Source: Tieghemiomyces parasiticus (lineage: Eukaryota; Kickxellomycota; Dimargaritomycetes; Dimargaritales; Dimargaritaceae). Taken from it: a stretch of DNA of 59,734 nt. Under the pieces are notes generated by a model. The model was not told the origin of the DNA, made no database searches, and worked only from the letters and a program-made list of their open reading frames with translations. Shown in pieces: positions 32,008 through 43,355 of this stretch. Each line of letters begins with the position of its first letter. The first letter of the stretch is position 1. The stretch spans positions 1 through 59,734 of the forward strand of contig JANBPT010000186.1 in NCBI GenBank assembly GCA_027575765.1, read 5' to 3'. A program made the translations under genes and the position numbers.

Positions 32008-32882
32008 TTAATCCTTCTTGGCAGGCAGGGGAGCGGCTTCGCCGCTCTCCTTGATGGTCTTATTGTACTGGTAGATACGCGACAGCTGGTAGAGACCAGT
32101 GAATCCGACAAACATGTTGACGGCCATCAGGCTGTAGTTGACGGGAGTGATCTGGGTCGAATACCGGCTCCAGATAATGCCGGTGGCGGCGAGGGCCACG
32201 TTCTGGCTCACGCTCAGGGATTCGGCAGGGCGCTGCATATCGCTCAGACCAGCAATGACCAGGCACTGTAGATAATGCGGGGGATGGGGGTGGCAGGTCA
32301 ATTAGTTAGCAAGTAGGAAAATCTAGGGATTGAGCAAGGTTTCGTAAAGGATGGGTTTAGGTTGATAGCTTGTCGGTGACCGTGTCGACACTAATAGGCT
32401 ACGAAATTATGGAATGTTCTTTCAAAAAAAGAAGCAAGAACAAAAACCATTCAACGCTTTCTTAAAGCTTGAGCACCATGATAGTCGCGGCGCTCCAGAG
32501 ATGGCGAGGCATGTGCTTGCTCTGTTTGTCAGGGTATGGATGAGTCGTTGAACCTTAATGCCGTCGTGTAGCGGCTGAAAAGCATGTCAAAGCGGTGAGG
32601 TGGGGGGGGGACTTACCCATTTGCACATGGGCGCCCAGAAGTGAATGGTCTTGGGACCTTAGTGGCAGCAGTGATAAAGTGAAGCGAGCAGCATATGGCA
32701 TGCGTGAAAACGAGTACGAGGCGGAGGCGGTTAGAACCCTCCGGTGGCCCACATGGACAGCATCGCCACATCGTGACGGTAGATTGGTTCTCCACCATTG
32801 CTATTGCTATTTCTATTCAGGCATTAAGATGCTTACCAGCCGGGTGGTTTAGGAAGCTATGGAAACGGGCGGAGGCTGACAT
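32008..32882 (-). CDS. MPC2: Mitochondrial pyruvate carrier subunit, MPC2 type
   Basis: Three exons, 32882-32837, 32657-32617 and 32265-32008, join in phase to 114 aa. Exon 1 (15 codons) reads MSASARFHSFLNHPA. Exon 2 completes GPKTIHFWAPMCKW, the family signature, with the PKT and HFWAP residues. Exon 3 gives CLVIAGLSDMQRPAESLS and GIIWSRYSTQITPVNYSL, the second and third conserved blocks with the second membrane helix, then a third hydrophobic helix MAVNMFVGFTGLYQL. The Q/R-rich end and lysine tail face the matrix or intermembrane space as in relatives. It forms a heterodimer with MPC1 in the inner membrane to import pyruvate. No MPC1 is seen in this window. The length fits the MPC2 class. 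Confidence 0.93.
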
Positions 32883-34050
32883 GGCTAGGAACGAGGTTGT
32901 AGTGAAGTGGTGAGGTGCACGAGGGTGGAATCAGCTGGAGGCTATGTTGAATGCTTGGTCGCTGTGAGGAGAAGAGGGTCCGGAGATGGTGGATCGGGGC
33001 TGACAGTAGGACGGGCACAAAGAGAGACAATACTGAACTAGGACAGACTAGACTGGGAATGGTCAATCTCTTGAGGAATGCGTCGCTTTGGTGAGTGACT
33101 GGCTGGGGTATTGGTGGCCAGCGTAGGGAGGCGTAGAGGAGGGAAAAATTGCGGCCTGTAGGGGCCTGAGGAAGGGGGGGATCTAGCCGTGGTCTAAAGA
33201 CCAAGCGACGAGAAGCATCGACGTAGTCTACTCCACTGATTAGGCCCGGGTCCATTCCTGTCGTGGAAGGGGCGATTCACCCCTCCCTTACTGGCAGCAG
33301 AAGTCACCACCTTCCCCCCACCCAATGTCATTATCCCCGTTAGCTTGCTAATGCGGCTCAACGTTGTACCGTTTAGAATTTAGAGCGGTGACACTGTGAC
33401 TGGGGTGCCTCTCTCTCTAGTCAAGTAGCGGGGCTAGTGTCCTGAATATTTACACACCATTCGAAGTGCACTTCGGGTACCATTATCATTCTCCTCTCCC
33501 TCGCTTCGATAAATCGACTCGATAAATGTTATTGAGCTGTGAATTTCCGAGTCTATGAGGTCAGAAATCTGGTCGTCTGTTGACCAAAATTGGTAATGGC
33601 AAAGCTGGAATCATAGATACCCACGATAGACGATGTAAGGACCAGACCAGGACCAATACCCTTGACTACATACCGTGTATACAATAGACAGTGCTTTTCA
33701 TGGACGCTGTGTGTGGCGAGGGAGGAGGATGGACAGGTCTGGTAACTGAAACCTCCCCGATCTTGTGGACACTCCCCCCATATTGATGAAAGCCCTCTAC
33801 GACCGCTGCGCCCACATTATCTTCTTTCCAGGCACTCGCTACCTGCCCGAGTCGCTTTGACCCTCCTGCTGCGCCCGTGTCCGCATCCCGAGCCCCACAC
33901 TCATTTAGGACTTGCCACCTCATCTTTGCCCATTCGTCTACCAGTTTACTTCTTTTAGACGTCTGCACCGGACCGCTCAAAGCCTGAATCACGCCTCCAG
34001 CCCACATTGTCCACTGTCGATCCATTTACCGCCTTGGCTTCGCCACCAGC
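32883..34050. other. Divergent interval, MPC2 to sororin-like gene
   Basis: About 1.17 kb between divergent starts. It has pyrimidine-rich stretches near both ATGs when each is read in its own direction. The open frames at 32857-33255 and 33666-34025 (minus) are explained by this bias. No RNA gene is seen. Confidence 0.45.
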
Positions 34051-34899
34051 ATGGTTACCACACGCCACCGGAAAACTGCAACCACCCCGGACCCCAAAAG
34101 CCCGGAAGCGCAAGCGAACGCTGCCGGCCGGGTAGGTACACCCTCGCCCTTCAAGCCGCTCGAGCCCCAACGCCACTCAAGCCGGACACGCCACCAGTCC
34201 CGGCCGGACTACACGGGCAAGTCCCAACCCCGTTACACCGTGGCGAAAATCAAGTCCTCCGCGGGCCCGGCCACCAACCAAACCTCTCCCGGTGGACCCT
34301 CGCCGCGTAAACGGCGGTCTCCAGCCAAAGACCCCGCCAACAAGAGCAGCCGAGCCAAGACGCGTGGCGTGCGGACGACCCGCCCTTTCGATGACGGCCA
34401 AGGGAGCCCATCTACCTCCCCGCGGTTAACCCCAGAGGAATCCTCCTCACTATCCCCGCCGCCCTTACCAGCGGCTGACCCGCTAATTCACGACGATGAC
34501 TCCCTTCTGCAGCTGGGCCGCCTCGACAAGCTACTACAGTTTGATCCGGATAAGGTGACGAGCATACCGGCCCGCCGGACGTCCTTAGACATTGTCAAGA
34601 CGACAGACCAGGGGAAAAGTCGTGCCGGCCGGGGCCGTAAGCCGCGGGCCCAGAGTGCTAATGCTGCCGCCAGCGCGGCAACCCAGTCCCCATCTAACGC
34701 TCGTCAGGCCAAACCCCCTGCCAAGGGCTACACCACGCGCCCTGCCCGGGGCCGGCGGACAAGTGGCGGCGGTGTTGGGGGGGCCCCGTCGGTTATAGCT
34801 GGCGACGAAGACGCCGAGACTAAGCGGCTGAAGGAGGAGCTGAAGAAGAAGTTTGACGAGATTGACGCCTACGAACTGGCCGAAGAGGTCGTTATCTAG
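34051..34899 (+). CDS. Basic, disordered nuclear-type protein with sororin-like C-terminus
   Basis: A single exon of 282 aa, about two thirds of it low-complexity and rich in Pro, Ser, Lys and Arg. Patches such as SPRKRRSPAK resemble nuclear localisation signals and contain many S/T-P sites. A short ordered segment lies around residues 150-190 (LLQLGRLDKLLQFDPDKVTSI). The protein ends in a charged helix and FDEIDAYELAEEVVI at the very C-terminus. This aligns position by position with the terminal motif of vertebrate sororin (FEAAEQFDLLVE), the part that stabilises cohesin on chromatin. No FGF (Pds5-binding) motif or KEN box is present in what I read. Sororin identity is therefore a hypothesis resting on one short motif and its terminal location; other small basic chromatin proteins are possible. 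Confidence 0.55.
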   Translation: MVTTRHRKTATTPDPKSPEAQANAAGRVGTPSPFKPLEPQRHSSRTRHQSRPDYTGKSQPRYTVAKIKSSAGPATNQTSPGGPSPRKRRSPAKDPANKSSRAKTRGVRTTRPFDDGQGSPSTSPRLTPEESSSLSPPPLPAADPLIHDDDSLLQLGRLDKLLQFDPDKVTSIPARRTSLDIVKTTDQGKSRAGRGRKPRAQSANAAASAATQSPSNARQAKPPAKGYTTRPARGRRTSGGGVGGAPSVIAGDEDAETKRLKEELKKKFDEIDAYELAEEVVI

Positions 34900-35196
34900 C
34901 AGCGACGATATACATGTGTAGACCTGCGTGCGCATTTTTTTTTGTGTGTAGTATACCTTTGAGTCTGTACATTCTCCATTAGCTGTATTCGGTCGCCGCT
35001 GTGTACTGCGCGGCCCAGTCCGTTGCTTTTCCTTTTTTTATAAATTTATCTAGTATGCGGGGCTTAAAATTGTGGCGTTAAAGTTTTCGCGCAACTGAGA
35101 GAGCCTTCATGGCCGATTACCTTCCTTCATTGCGTATGACATGCCCCGGTTTAGAGTAGCCGCGATCAGGCCTATTACCTCGGAAGGTCAACGGCT

Positions 35197-36674
35197 TCAA
35201 GACTGATAAAGAATGTGGAATACGGAGCGGGGAAGCGTTAGCACCAGCTCCCCAGTGTGGACCGACACCAGAACTGGATCGAATCTAAAGTACCTGATAC
35301 ACTGTGATTGGGTAACGAAGGGGCGAGGGTGACTGGTCGCTGTAGGACACACCCGCTCCCGAGCGAGTTGGAAATGCATGTAGACCACGCAGGCGCAAAA
35401 GAGGGGCTTTTCTTGATCCAACAGGTGGGGGAGGCCCACCTGGTGTTGAAGTACGGCGGGATCTTGGGCGACGTTGGGGGGTCCGAGCTGAGCCTGGAGG
35501 AGGGCGACTCCAGGGTGGAGCGTATATGTAGCGCTACTCGGAATTCGCGCCTCAACGTGGGCCACGACAGCCGCCAGGGTATCCCATTGTCGCTCAGATA
35601 CCAGCCCGGCCATAACCAACGGTATCAGGTAGTGTGTGACGGCCGTCTGGAGAGTACTCGTCAGCGCATCGTGAGTGCCCAGGTATCCGACGAGTCGCCG
35701 GCACAAGTACTGCGGAACACACAGGCGGGTGATCTCGGTAGTCATGCCCTCGTATTTAATCTCCCGATAGAACTGCGACAGGAAAGTCACCGCCAATACG
35801 GCCCGCCGGTCACGGAGGAGGGCCAAGAAGGGCAGCTGGGCGGCGAACTGTGGAGCATGGCGAGCCACGCGGTAGCTCAGGATCTCCGGAACGATTTCGA
35901 GGTCACTGCCAGTCATTTGGCGCCGATCTGCCGCCCGGAACAGGTCGTCCAGATCTGACGGCAAACCGCTCCTATCAGGAAACCGGTTCAACCCCCTTTC
36001 CGGATATACCGTATGTAGTATCTGAGCGTCGGGGTATGTGCGAAGCTGCAGCTTTGCTTCCAGGAGAGTACCGAGTAGAACACGGAACTCAGCACGGAGT
36101 AGGAAAAATGCCGAAGAAACACTCAGACGCAGCGGGGCAGGCGGAGGAAATTCATAAGGATCGAGCGTATTACGTGTAAGCGATTGACCGAGGGCAGTGA
36201 GGGCTATCAGGACTGGCTGGTATGTCAAGGGGGGGGCGGGGTGTACGGCCGGAGGAAATCACAGAAATAAAAGTAATAATAATAATTGGTAATCGTTGAT
36301 ATGGGCCTGGTGTTGCTGTTGCAGTCGTGAAATGACGAATGTAAACCCCTTGAGAACTACTGGGCTCCGTTTAGACCCCTTTTTTATGAACTTACCGATC
36401 CACCGTGGGCTTGCGAGTAACACTGGAATAGGGCCTGGTTCCGTTGACTAGTGCAACCCACACGAGCCATGTCACGCGGATTAAGCTGGCTCATAATGCC
36501 CAATACGAGCTCGCCGGGTAGCTTCTCAAGGCCCAAGCCAGTCGGAGTGGCGAGGGACTGTTGAGTGGGCAATGCATCGTCTAGTGGCATAGGCGATATA
36601 TGGGCCACATCTACTGCTGCTCGGCAGCCCCTGGCTGCGACGGCTATTGCTGAGATCCAATGCCAGAAAAGCAT
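35197..36674 (-). CDS. F-box protein, C-terminal family unknown
   Basis: Two exons, 36674-36396 and 36216-35197 (intron 179 bp, phase 0, donor GTAAGT), give up to 432 aa. The F-box is GLEKLPGELVLGIMSQLNPRDMARVGCTSQRNQALFQ (residues ~47-83, given here only as its span in the first exon), with the conserved LP, V-L-I, L-P-RD and V-C spacing. It should bind Skp1 and recruit substrates to an SCF ubiquitin ligase. The ~340-residue rest is helical, with no leucine-rich or WD repeats and no motif I recognise, so the substrate side is unknown. A second ATG at 36590 (MPLDDALPTQQ) begins closer to the domain and may be the true start; the first 28 residues before it look like leader. The stop lies 300 bp from the convergent sororin-like gene. 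Confidence 0.7.
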
Positions 36675-36980
36675 AACTGATGGTTTCCGTAGAATGGTAA
36701 GGGAGGTGGGCGTATAGTTTGAATTCCTAGACGGAAGGTGGCTGAAGGTACCACACTAGTACATTCAAAACTAGGCGACGGATACTAAACAGACCTAGTA
36801 GGGGGGGGGGTTGCGGCAGAGCCCAGCCGGTAGAACTTGGGCTTATAACGGAGATACCCATGGCCCGGATTATACTTTACACTTATACGCTAAAAAGGAT
36901 TACTCACCACTGGCTATATCAGCCGACAGGTTTCTAATTCCACAAGTCCTGGCGGTGATCTAACCGCTTGTGGGCCTTCC
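36675..36980. other. Intergenic, receptor-like gene to F-box gene
   Basis: About 300 bp, containing a G10 run near 36801. No gene is seen. It serves as 3' flank of the receptor-like gene and promoter of the F-box gene. Confidence 0.4.
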
Positions 36981-39900
36981 TTAGACATAAGACCCCTTGC
37001 TCACTTCACATGCCAATATGTTAGGCGTTACCGACTCGAACGAGTACCGGCCGAATCTGTTAACCTTTCTCCAATCTCCTACTTCCACCAAGTCCTCAAA
37101 ATAGAATCGGACTTGATTCTGACTGGGCACAAAGGATGTGTACTGGCCGCGTCGCATAGCCTTCACATTCGCATCGGTCGCATGTTCCAAGGCTTCAGTT
37201 CAGTAGTAAGTACCAGAAGCATAAAGTTGGGTCAAACCCTACCACTGTGTAAGGTTGACATCGACCGAAGGTGCACCATGTCGCTCCCCTATTTTCTTCC
37301 GCCTTTCTGTCTAACGGGGCACCTAGTAACACAGGTTTCCGCGGAGGATTAATGGTAGAAATAACCGCGCTGCTAGAGGGTAGAGAGGATGTTGAGAAAG
37401 CCGCTGCTCATTAGACGCTAATGTCCAAAGCAGCCCCTCCTTTTTTCCCGCTTTTGGTCGAAGCATTCGCTTACCTACCTTTGGGGGGAATCGGAGCCTG
37501 ACGGGTCAGCTGGACACACTTTGGAGTTCGACATCATCCGCTTTATAGTTAAATTGATACAAATAGTACAGTAAGGGGTAGCCGGTTGCCTATTCAAATA
37601 AAATTAACCGAGTTCTCCGAGCGAGTACCAAAGTTATAGCCAAGACTGAGCTTGCAGCTCACCTGCGGTACGGGCGGAATTATAACTGGACTTGTGCGGG
37701 GTATACTGTGTGGCTGTAGCGGCTGAACACTGCCGCGGCGCTTCTTGGAATGATGCACAGTCATTTCGATCGTCGGCTGGTATCGGTTGATCATGACTAG
37801 GCGGTAAGTCTGGCTATCCCGGGTGGCCCAGAGGCAAACCTGGATGCAATCTACTTCCTCGTGTCGAAAGTAGTAAAATAGTAGGGCGAAACTAAGAGCC
37901 ACTGCGATCTGGTAGAATATGCTCTGATATAGATTCGCAATAGCGTGGTCGAAGGTCTCGTAATACAGGACTCGCATTCCCAACTCGACCAGGGAGATGA
38001 GGTAGGCCACATTCATCACCGCTGCCATCTGACGGTGAGAGGTGCATCAGGAACGGTAATTAGTAATAGGAGAGTTGTCTATACGGATTAGTGCTCGCCT
38101 ACGAGGGAAGGAGAAGAAGTCAGCTCCAAGTACTTCGCCTATTGACAATACTACAATGTTTGTACCTTCCTACCTTTTTAAGTTTAACATGCACTTCTTC
38201 CGAAATGACGAGGGGGTTGTTAACCGTGTGCAGGAGATACCCTGCATCAGGTCATAAAATGTCCAGACGGAGAACGGGACACGGCAAGGGCAGGTGAAAG
38301 AGAGCCGTAAGCATCACATTAACTAGATTATGCTTGGCAACCTGTTCGGTGCCGTACATGCGCCTTTCATTCGGACCGAAGGCTACTATACCTACAGTTG
38401 ACCAACTTACCATAGAAAAACATAACCAGTCCCTGGATCAGAAAGATGCAGAGACCCGTAGCCAGAAGCAGCTGTGACAGAGCAACGAGAAGGACTCGGT
38501 TTTGTGTGCCTACCTGGACGAAGGCGGCGATATTAGTCACCATCACGAAGAACACCCGCATAAAATTGGCCCAGTAAAGTGCATAGCGCAAGTAATCCAC
38601 GGGGAGGATACTGACCAGCAGATGGCCCCTGATCTCGAAGAGGTAGCGCGGGAGGGGGTTGTGCGATGTAGAAGGGGAGGGGGTTGATGTGCGTGGTAAG
38701 CCAGCTTTGGATGCACACGGAATGACTTAAAGCTAAATCGGCTGTCCCTAGGAACTTCGTGCTAAATAAAATAAAGGGTGGATCAACTTACCATATGGCG
38801 AATCCCATGGCCACGCCCAATTCACAACAGGCGCAGCCCAAAACGTGGATATATTGGCCGACGGTGCCTAGGCGGTACTGTAAAGTCATAATCGATAGAA
38901 CTGCGAAGGTGAGACGAGTGAAATCGCGAACCAAGCAAGTGATAGGGGATCTTAAGTTACAACGTTATAAGCCTTTTGCAAATACCGCCGAGTTACCTTG
39001 TGTCTTTAACCGATACATCGCGTGGCCGACTTACCGAGGGTGCCTACGATGGCAAATAGGAAAGCCATGAGTTTGATGATGAGTTTCAAGTGTTGCTTCC
39101 GGAACAGGACAATCATTTGGTAGAGCGCATAGCTGGAAAGAGGTAAAAACTGACGTAATAGGGAAATAAAAAGGAAGTATGGAGGATGGTATAAGTACGT
39201 TGGTAGTTCCCCCCCGTAACTGTGCCCGTTTAGAGCTAAAATCAACGGCCTCTGTGCGAATGGTAAGCAAGGTCGAAACATTAAACCAACAGTAAGCGAA
39301 AAAAAATGAATACGTTCACTTACCAAGAAGTAGGCCAAGATTTGCTGGGTGGTAGAGGCCGGTGATTGGTACATCATGTTCCAAGGACCGAGGTCTGTCG
39401 CAAAGGGGGGAAGGGGACCAATACATGCCAAAAAAGGTGGTTAGTAGGGGGGGCAATACAAGTTACAAAGCGAGGTAAACCATCTATTAACGACGACTTA
39501 ATAGGTGGTCTACTTACCACCTCGGACAACGGCGCTAAGATTTCGATAGATATATAGACTGGTAAGACTGACGGCGTCTTCGAAGCTGATGAGCGCAGCG
39601 GTGATGCGTGGGCTCGCGGCCACCTGCCACTCGCCATAGATTTCCCGGTGGGGACTGCCAAGGTCGGCTTGGCCGCCCTGTGCGGACGGAAACACCACAA
39701 GGGCGACAGGAGGCCAGGCGTCCAGCTGGATTTCTGCGGAGTAAGCGTCAACTTGGGACAGGAACTGTAGCCAAGAGGTGGGATAGCAAATGGAAGGGGG
39801 TCGGTGACATCCAAGGGTTAAATTACGGCTGGACTGGAAAGGTTTGGAGGTGGCCTTGGATAGGGAATCGGCCCTGGTGTCATCGTACACTCCATTTGGT

Positions 39901-40281
39901 AATCCAAGTGGTAGATAAAACGCCGTAGCTGACAATGTTTCGTTCGTAGCTCAATCAAGGCAGAGCGGTTGTATATATACATATCGAGCCACTTGCCTGA
40001 GCTTTAGTACGACACGCCAACCATATTCTTTCCCAGCTCTCGGTAATCAAGATGGTACTATGGTAATCGCGCGCGGTAATTGGAGGTGGCCCGCTCGGCA
40101 ATACTATATCGCACTGGTCAGACACGGTAACAGGTAGAAGAGTACCGTTGATCACGTAGTTGTCCGCGAGGTCGCCAAAGAAATTGGTAGTGGCCAGGTT
40201 GGTCTCGAAACCTGGTGTGGAGATACTCATGTCAGCCTGGCCGCTCGCGACTAGAGAGAGGAGCAGCCAGATTTGGGTCAT
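36981..40281 (-). CDS. Seven-helix receptor-like membrane protein of unknown family
   Basis: I reconstruct nine in-phase exons (608 aa): 40281-39981, 39928-39518, 39394-39324, 39149-39035, 38900-38792, 38628-38411, 38021-37663, 37509-37479 and 37192-36981. Donors are GTAAGT-like except GTATAT in intron 1, GTGAGC in intron 7 and GTAGGT in intron 8. A signal peptide (MTQIWLLLSLVASGQA) leads into a ~235-residue lumenal region. Part of it (DIVLPSG, ILITESW, KAQASGSI) loosely resembles a protease-associated domain. About seven hydrophobic helices follow (residues ~250-460), several spanning exon joins, for example AYFL/FLPLSSYAL and GTL/VLSIMTLQYRLG. A polar cytoplasmic tail of ~150 residues has a basic SKKRRGS patch. 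The topology is that of a G-protein-coupled-type receptor with a large ectodomain, but no class motif is recognisable. The last two exons are the least certain; an alternative joins exon 7 directly to 37142. Confidence 0.65.
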
Positions 40282-41604
40282 CCGCGGTCGCGCCCATCGC
40301 ACGGGAAAAATATCGTACAACATACTGGACGAGGCTGGGCCACTCGGGGACGAAGCGGACAGGCGCCGTGGGGAGCTAGAGCCGTCGTAAGTTGGGCTCG
40401 CTGCCGAGTATCGAAGCAAGGCTCAGTCAAGCGTAGGATAATAATCCAGCGGCCTCCCCCGTCGGGGCTGAATGCGCCTCAGGGATGGAACCGTCGAATT
40501 CTGTCCCGAGCAACCCCAGTGGGCAGCGAATGGTCGGCAGAGATGGCGGTCGAGTCAATAAGTGAGTTGAATTCGTCAAAGCGTTGCGCAATGCGAAGCT
40601 CGGCAGTCACTGAATAATACAGAGTGGATTTGGCTACGACCAAAAGCCAGGCAGTCAATAGAACCACACTATTTCCGGAGTAAGTGGAGAGGTACAGAAA
40701 GATTGGACAATAAGAACGTATGCAAACTGGAACGAACAGACGACACTGCACTTAGAGGCCCGTGCCGTGCAGTAACAAAACGTAGGTCCGATAGTGGAGA
40801 AAGGCCGGCTGACGTATATCAAAAAAGTAGTCGAGTAAAATTGGGTGCTGCAAAGGATGTCTAAGAAAGGGATAGGCGTTCAAACCTATCGTGGAAACAT
40901 GAGTAAACGTTCATTTAGCGAATGGAGATGCGAAAAGGTACCAACGAAGGTAGGGCGCTTGCAAGTAGCTCTACAGACCGCCACCTTTCTTCTAACTTCA
41001 ACCTGCCTGGCCATCTGTTCGGTGCTTAATACGTCCAAGTAAACTACGCACGCGCGTGAAGGGGAAAAAGGCCAAGGCGGGAGCGGGACGAGGGGTAAGT
41101 CCGTTGATCCTCCATATCAAAACGGACCTGCATCGACCTGTCGGAGGCCACATTTGGCCGGGGCTCGGGTTATGGGTGTGGTAATGAAGGAGGCGCCCCC
41201 TGCAGAATTGCCAACTGCCGATCCAAGGGCATCTTTCTCTTCACGGGGCATCTTTATTCTCTGGTTACTCTTATACCTACCTAACGCTGTAGCCTGCCAC
41301 TAGAAACATGTATGTAGGCTTGCTAAAGAGCCTCCCAAGCAAACCTACCGTACCTTCAGTACGATTCTGCCATTCCCGTGTGGTCCAAGTGTAAAGGTGA
41401 GGGTCGGTTTATTCGTGCAATAGGAATACCACAATTCGAACCCGATGTTGCAACCGCTTCATCGCTGTGCAGTGTGATCTGACCAACTCTATTTTCAGGA
41501 AAGCCATTGGATTGTCACCGTTGACGGTGTTGAATTTCAAGGGATTTTATCGTGGTAGATGGCGATTACCCCCACTACATTCGCCGGCGCCTCGCTTGTT
41601 ATAT

Positions 41605-41637
41605 ACACACACATACACGAATTGGTTATGTGTGTGT
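41605..41637. repeat. Perfect 11-bp inverted repeat
   Basis: ACACACACATA (41605-41615) and TATGTGTGTGT (41627-41637) are exact reverse complements around an 11-nt loop. Alternating purine-pyrimidine arms could extrude as a cruciform or form a hairpin in RNA. Confidence 0.6.
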
Positions 41638-43279
41638 TTTCCTCTACAAGTGGTGAGTACAATAAGGTGCTCAGGTCACTGTCAACCCCACCTTCTTAAC
41701 CCTTGACTCACTTGACGGACGAACCGAAGCCGATCTTAGCCGGAGCCGACTGATCTTCTTTGCCTTGTCTAGCCTAGTGGCTATGAAAGCTCATTAGGAT
41801 TGTCGCCCCGCTGCTCTTTACCTGTTCCCCACTATTCACTGACTAATGGGGAGCAAACCACTGTAAACGAACTGGGCAGGGGGTGCCGTTTGCAGGAGGA
41901 AAAGTTGACTAGAGAAACTAGATAGTGAAATAAGGATTTATTTCGCGTGTAATCTTTTCGCTTTGGCGGTGATAGGGCGTCCCAGCTATACCTGTTTTTC
42001 GTGGATATCATCTGGCTGCTAGTTGCTGTCCGTAGGGTCGGGGAAGGCCGCGTCTGGCTAGGAGGAATTCGTTACAGCTTGCTCCTTCACCATGGCGTAG
42101 GCCGGTTTTTCTGGTCAATTTGATTATCCCGGCTCAGAGTGATCTTCCCCGCACGGTGGATGCACCACATCGCATTGTACTCCGCAGCATCGCCCTACCC
42201 CTGGGGAGTTGACATTACCCAACCGTTTGTCTTAGAGGACCACTAAGGCGCAAGTCGAATACCAAAATAGGCGGCTGAACAGTAAGCTATTGGTGGCCTT
42301 GGTCCCCGCAATCAATGGTCCAAATGGTTTACTAGCGCCTGGCGGACTTGGAATTGCATACAGCGTCATTATTTATGGAAACCAGAGAGCCATAGTTTAC
42401 GGTTTGGGTATCCAGTCTACCGCCTGATGTTATCAAGGTAAGCCAAAAAGCATAAAGGAGCGCATGAATAAAATAGTTGACCTCAATCCATACAGATCTA
42501 AACCCTCACGGGCTCCCCCCTCCCAAAATATTATAATAATAACTACTGAAGGCAAATAATTCCCCACCGTTCAGGCCTCCGAATATATATAAGGACATTC
42601 CTAGTTTAGACTGCCTTTTCCGTTAATCTCGCACTTCGGGATATAGTGCTCTCTCAATGGTGCTGAATCTAATTCCTAGTGCACCATCAGTGATAATGGG
42701 TCAACCGTTACTATGAATAAAAGGCGGGGAGTGGTGGTTAAACACAATTACCCGCAGTACCAACTCGTGAGAGAGGGAGGAGGGCAGGTGTAGATTAAAA
42801 CCGCTGCCAGTGGGCTTGAAAGTGGCTATTTTAGTGTTTATTTTGGCCATCTACGCTGCGTCCTTATTCCACCCCCCTCCCAATCTGCGGGCTTAAGTTA
42901 TTGTATCAACTGGAGGTGCGCCGCCTCATTCTGAACCCGGGAATGACGTGAAATAAACTCGTACCAAAAAGTAAATAATAATAAAACAGTACATACGGGT
43001 TGGTGTCGCTATAGTAGCACAAACGACGATAATGTGGATTTGGTTTTTTGGTCGCTGGGGGGGGAGGAGTCAGAAACCTTTTCAGTACGAGACCTCTAGA
43101 TCGGCCACCATGACGACATCGCGGGCCAGAAGAAGAGTCTAGTGCCCCCCTCCCGAAGTAGAGTCCATAAAGGAGGCACCGAGCTTGTCGTCTACCCCCA
43201 ACAACGCTGGGATGGGACTGTTTCAGTGGGTATTCTGCGCCAGGGACAAGAGACGACTTGGCTGTACTTCTGGTAACTT

Positions 43280-43355
43280 ACCTAGGTTAGGAGATGTGGC
43301 CTATTAGGTAATTATCTACATAATTTTCATTTAACCTAATCAAGGTAACCTAGGT
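43280..43355. repeat. 10-bp inverted repeat with AvrII-type core
   Basis: ACCTAGGTTA (43280-43289) pairs with TAACCTAGGT (43346-43355). The intervening 56 bp include a second, weaker pair (TTAGGTAA with TTAACCTAA). No gene is nearby and the function is unknown. Confidence 0.45.

Noticed and set aside
39929..40000. A GC-AG intron donor (CAG|GCAAGT) at the first receptor exon
   Set aside because: Its phase leads to an early stop in exon 2. The GTATAT donor at 39980 keeps the frame open.
40479..40751. Frame with a hydrophobic N-terminus upstream of the receptor-like gene
   Set aside because: It has only a GTG start and no ATG, and no splice joins it to the receptor-like gene in phase.
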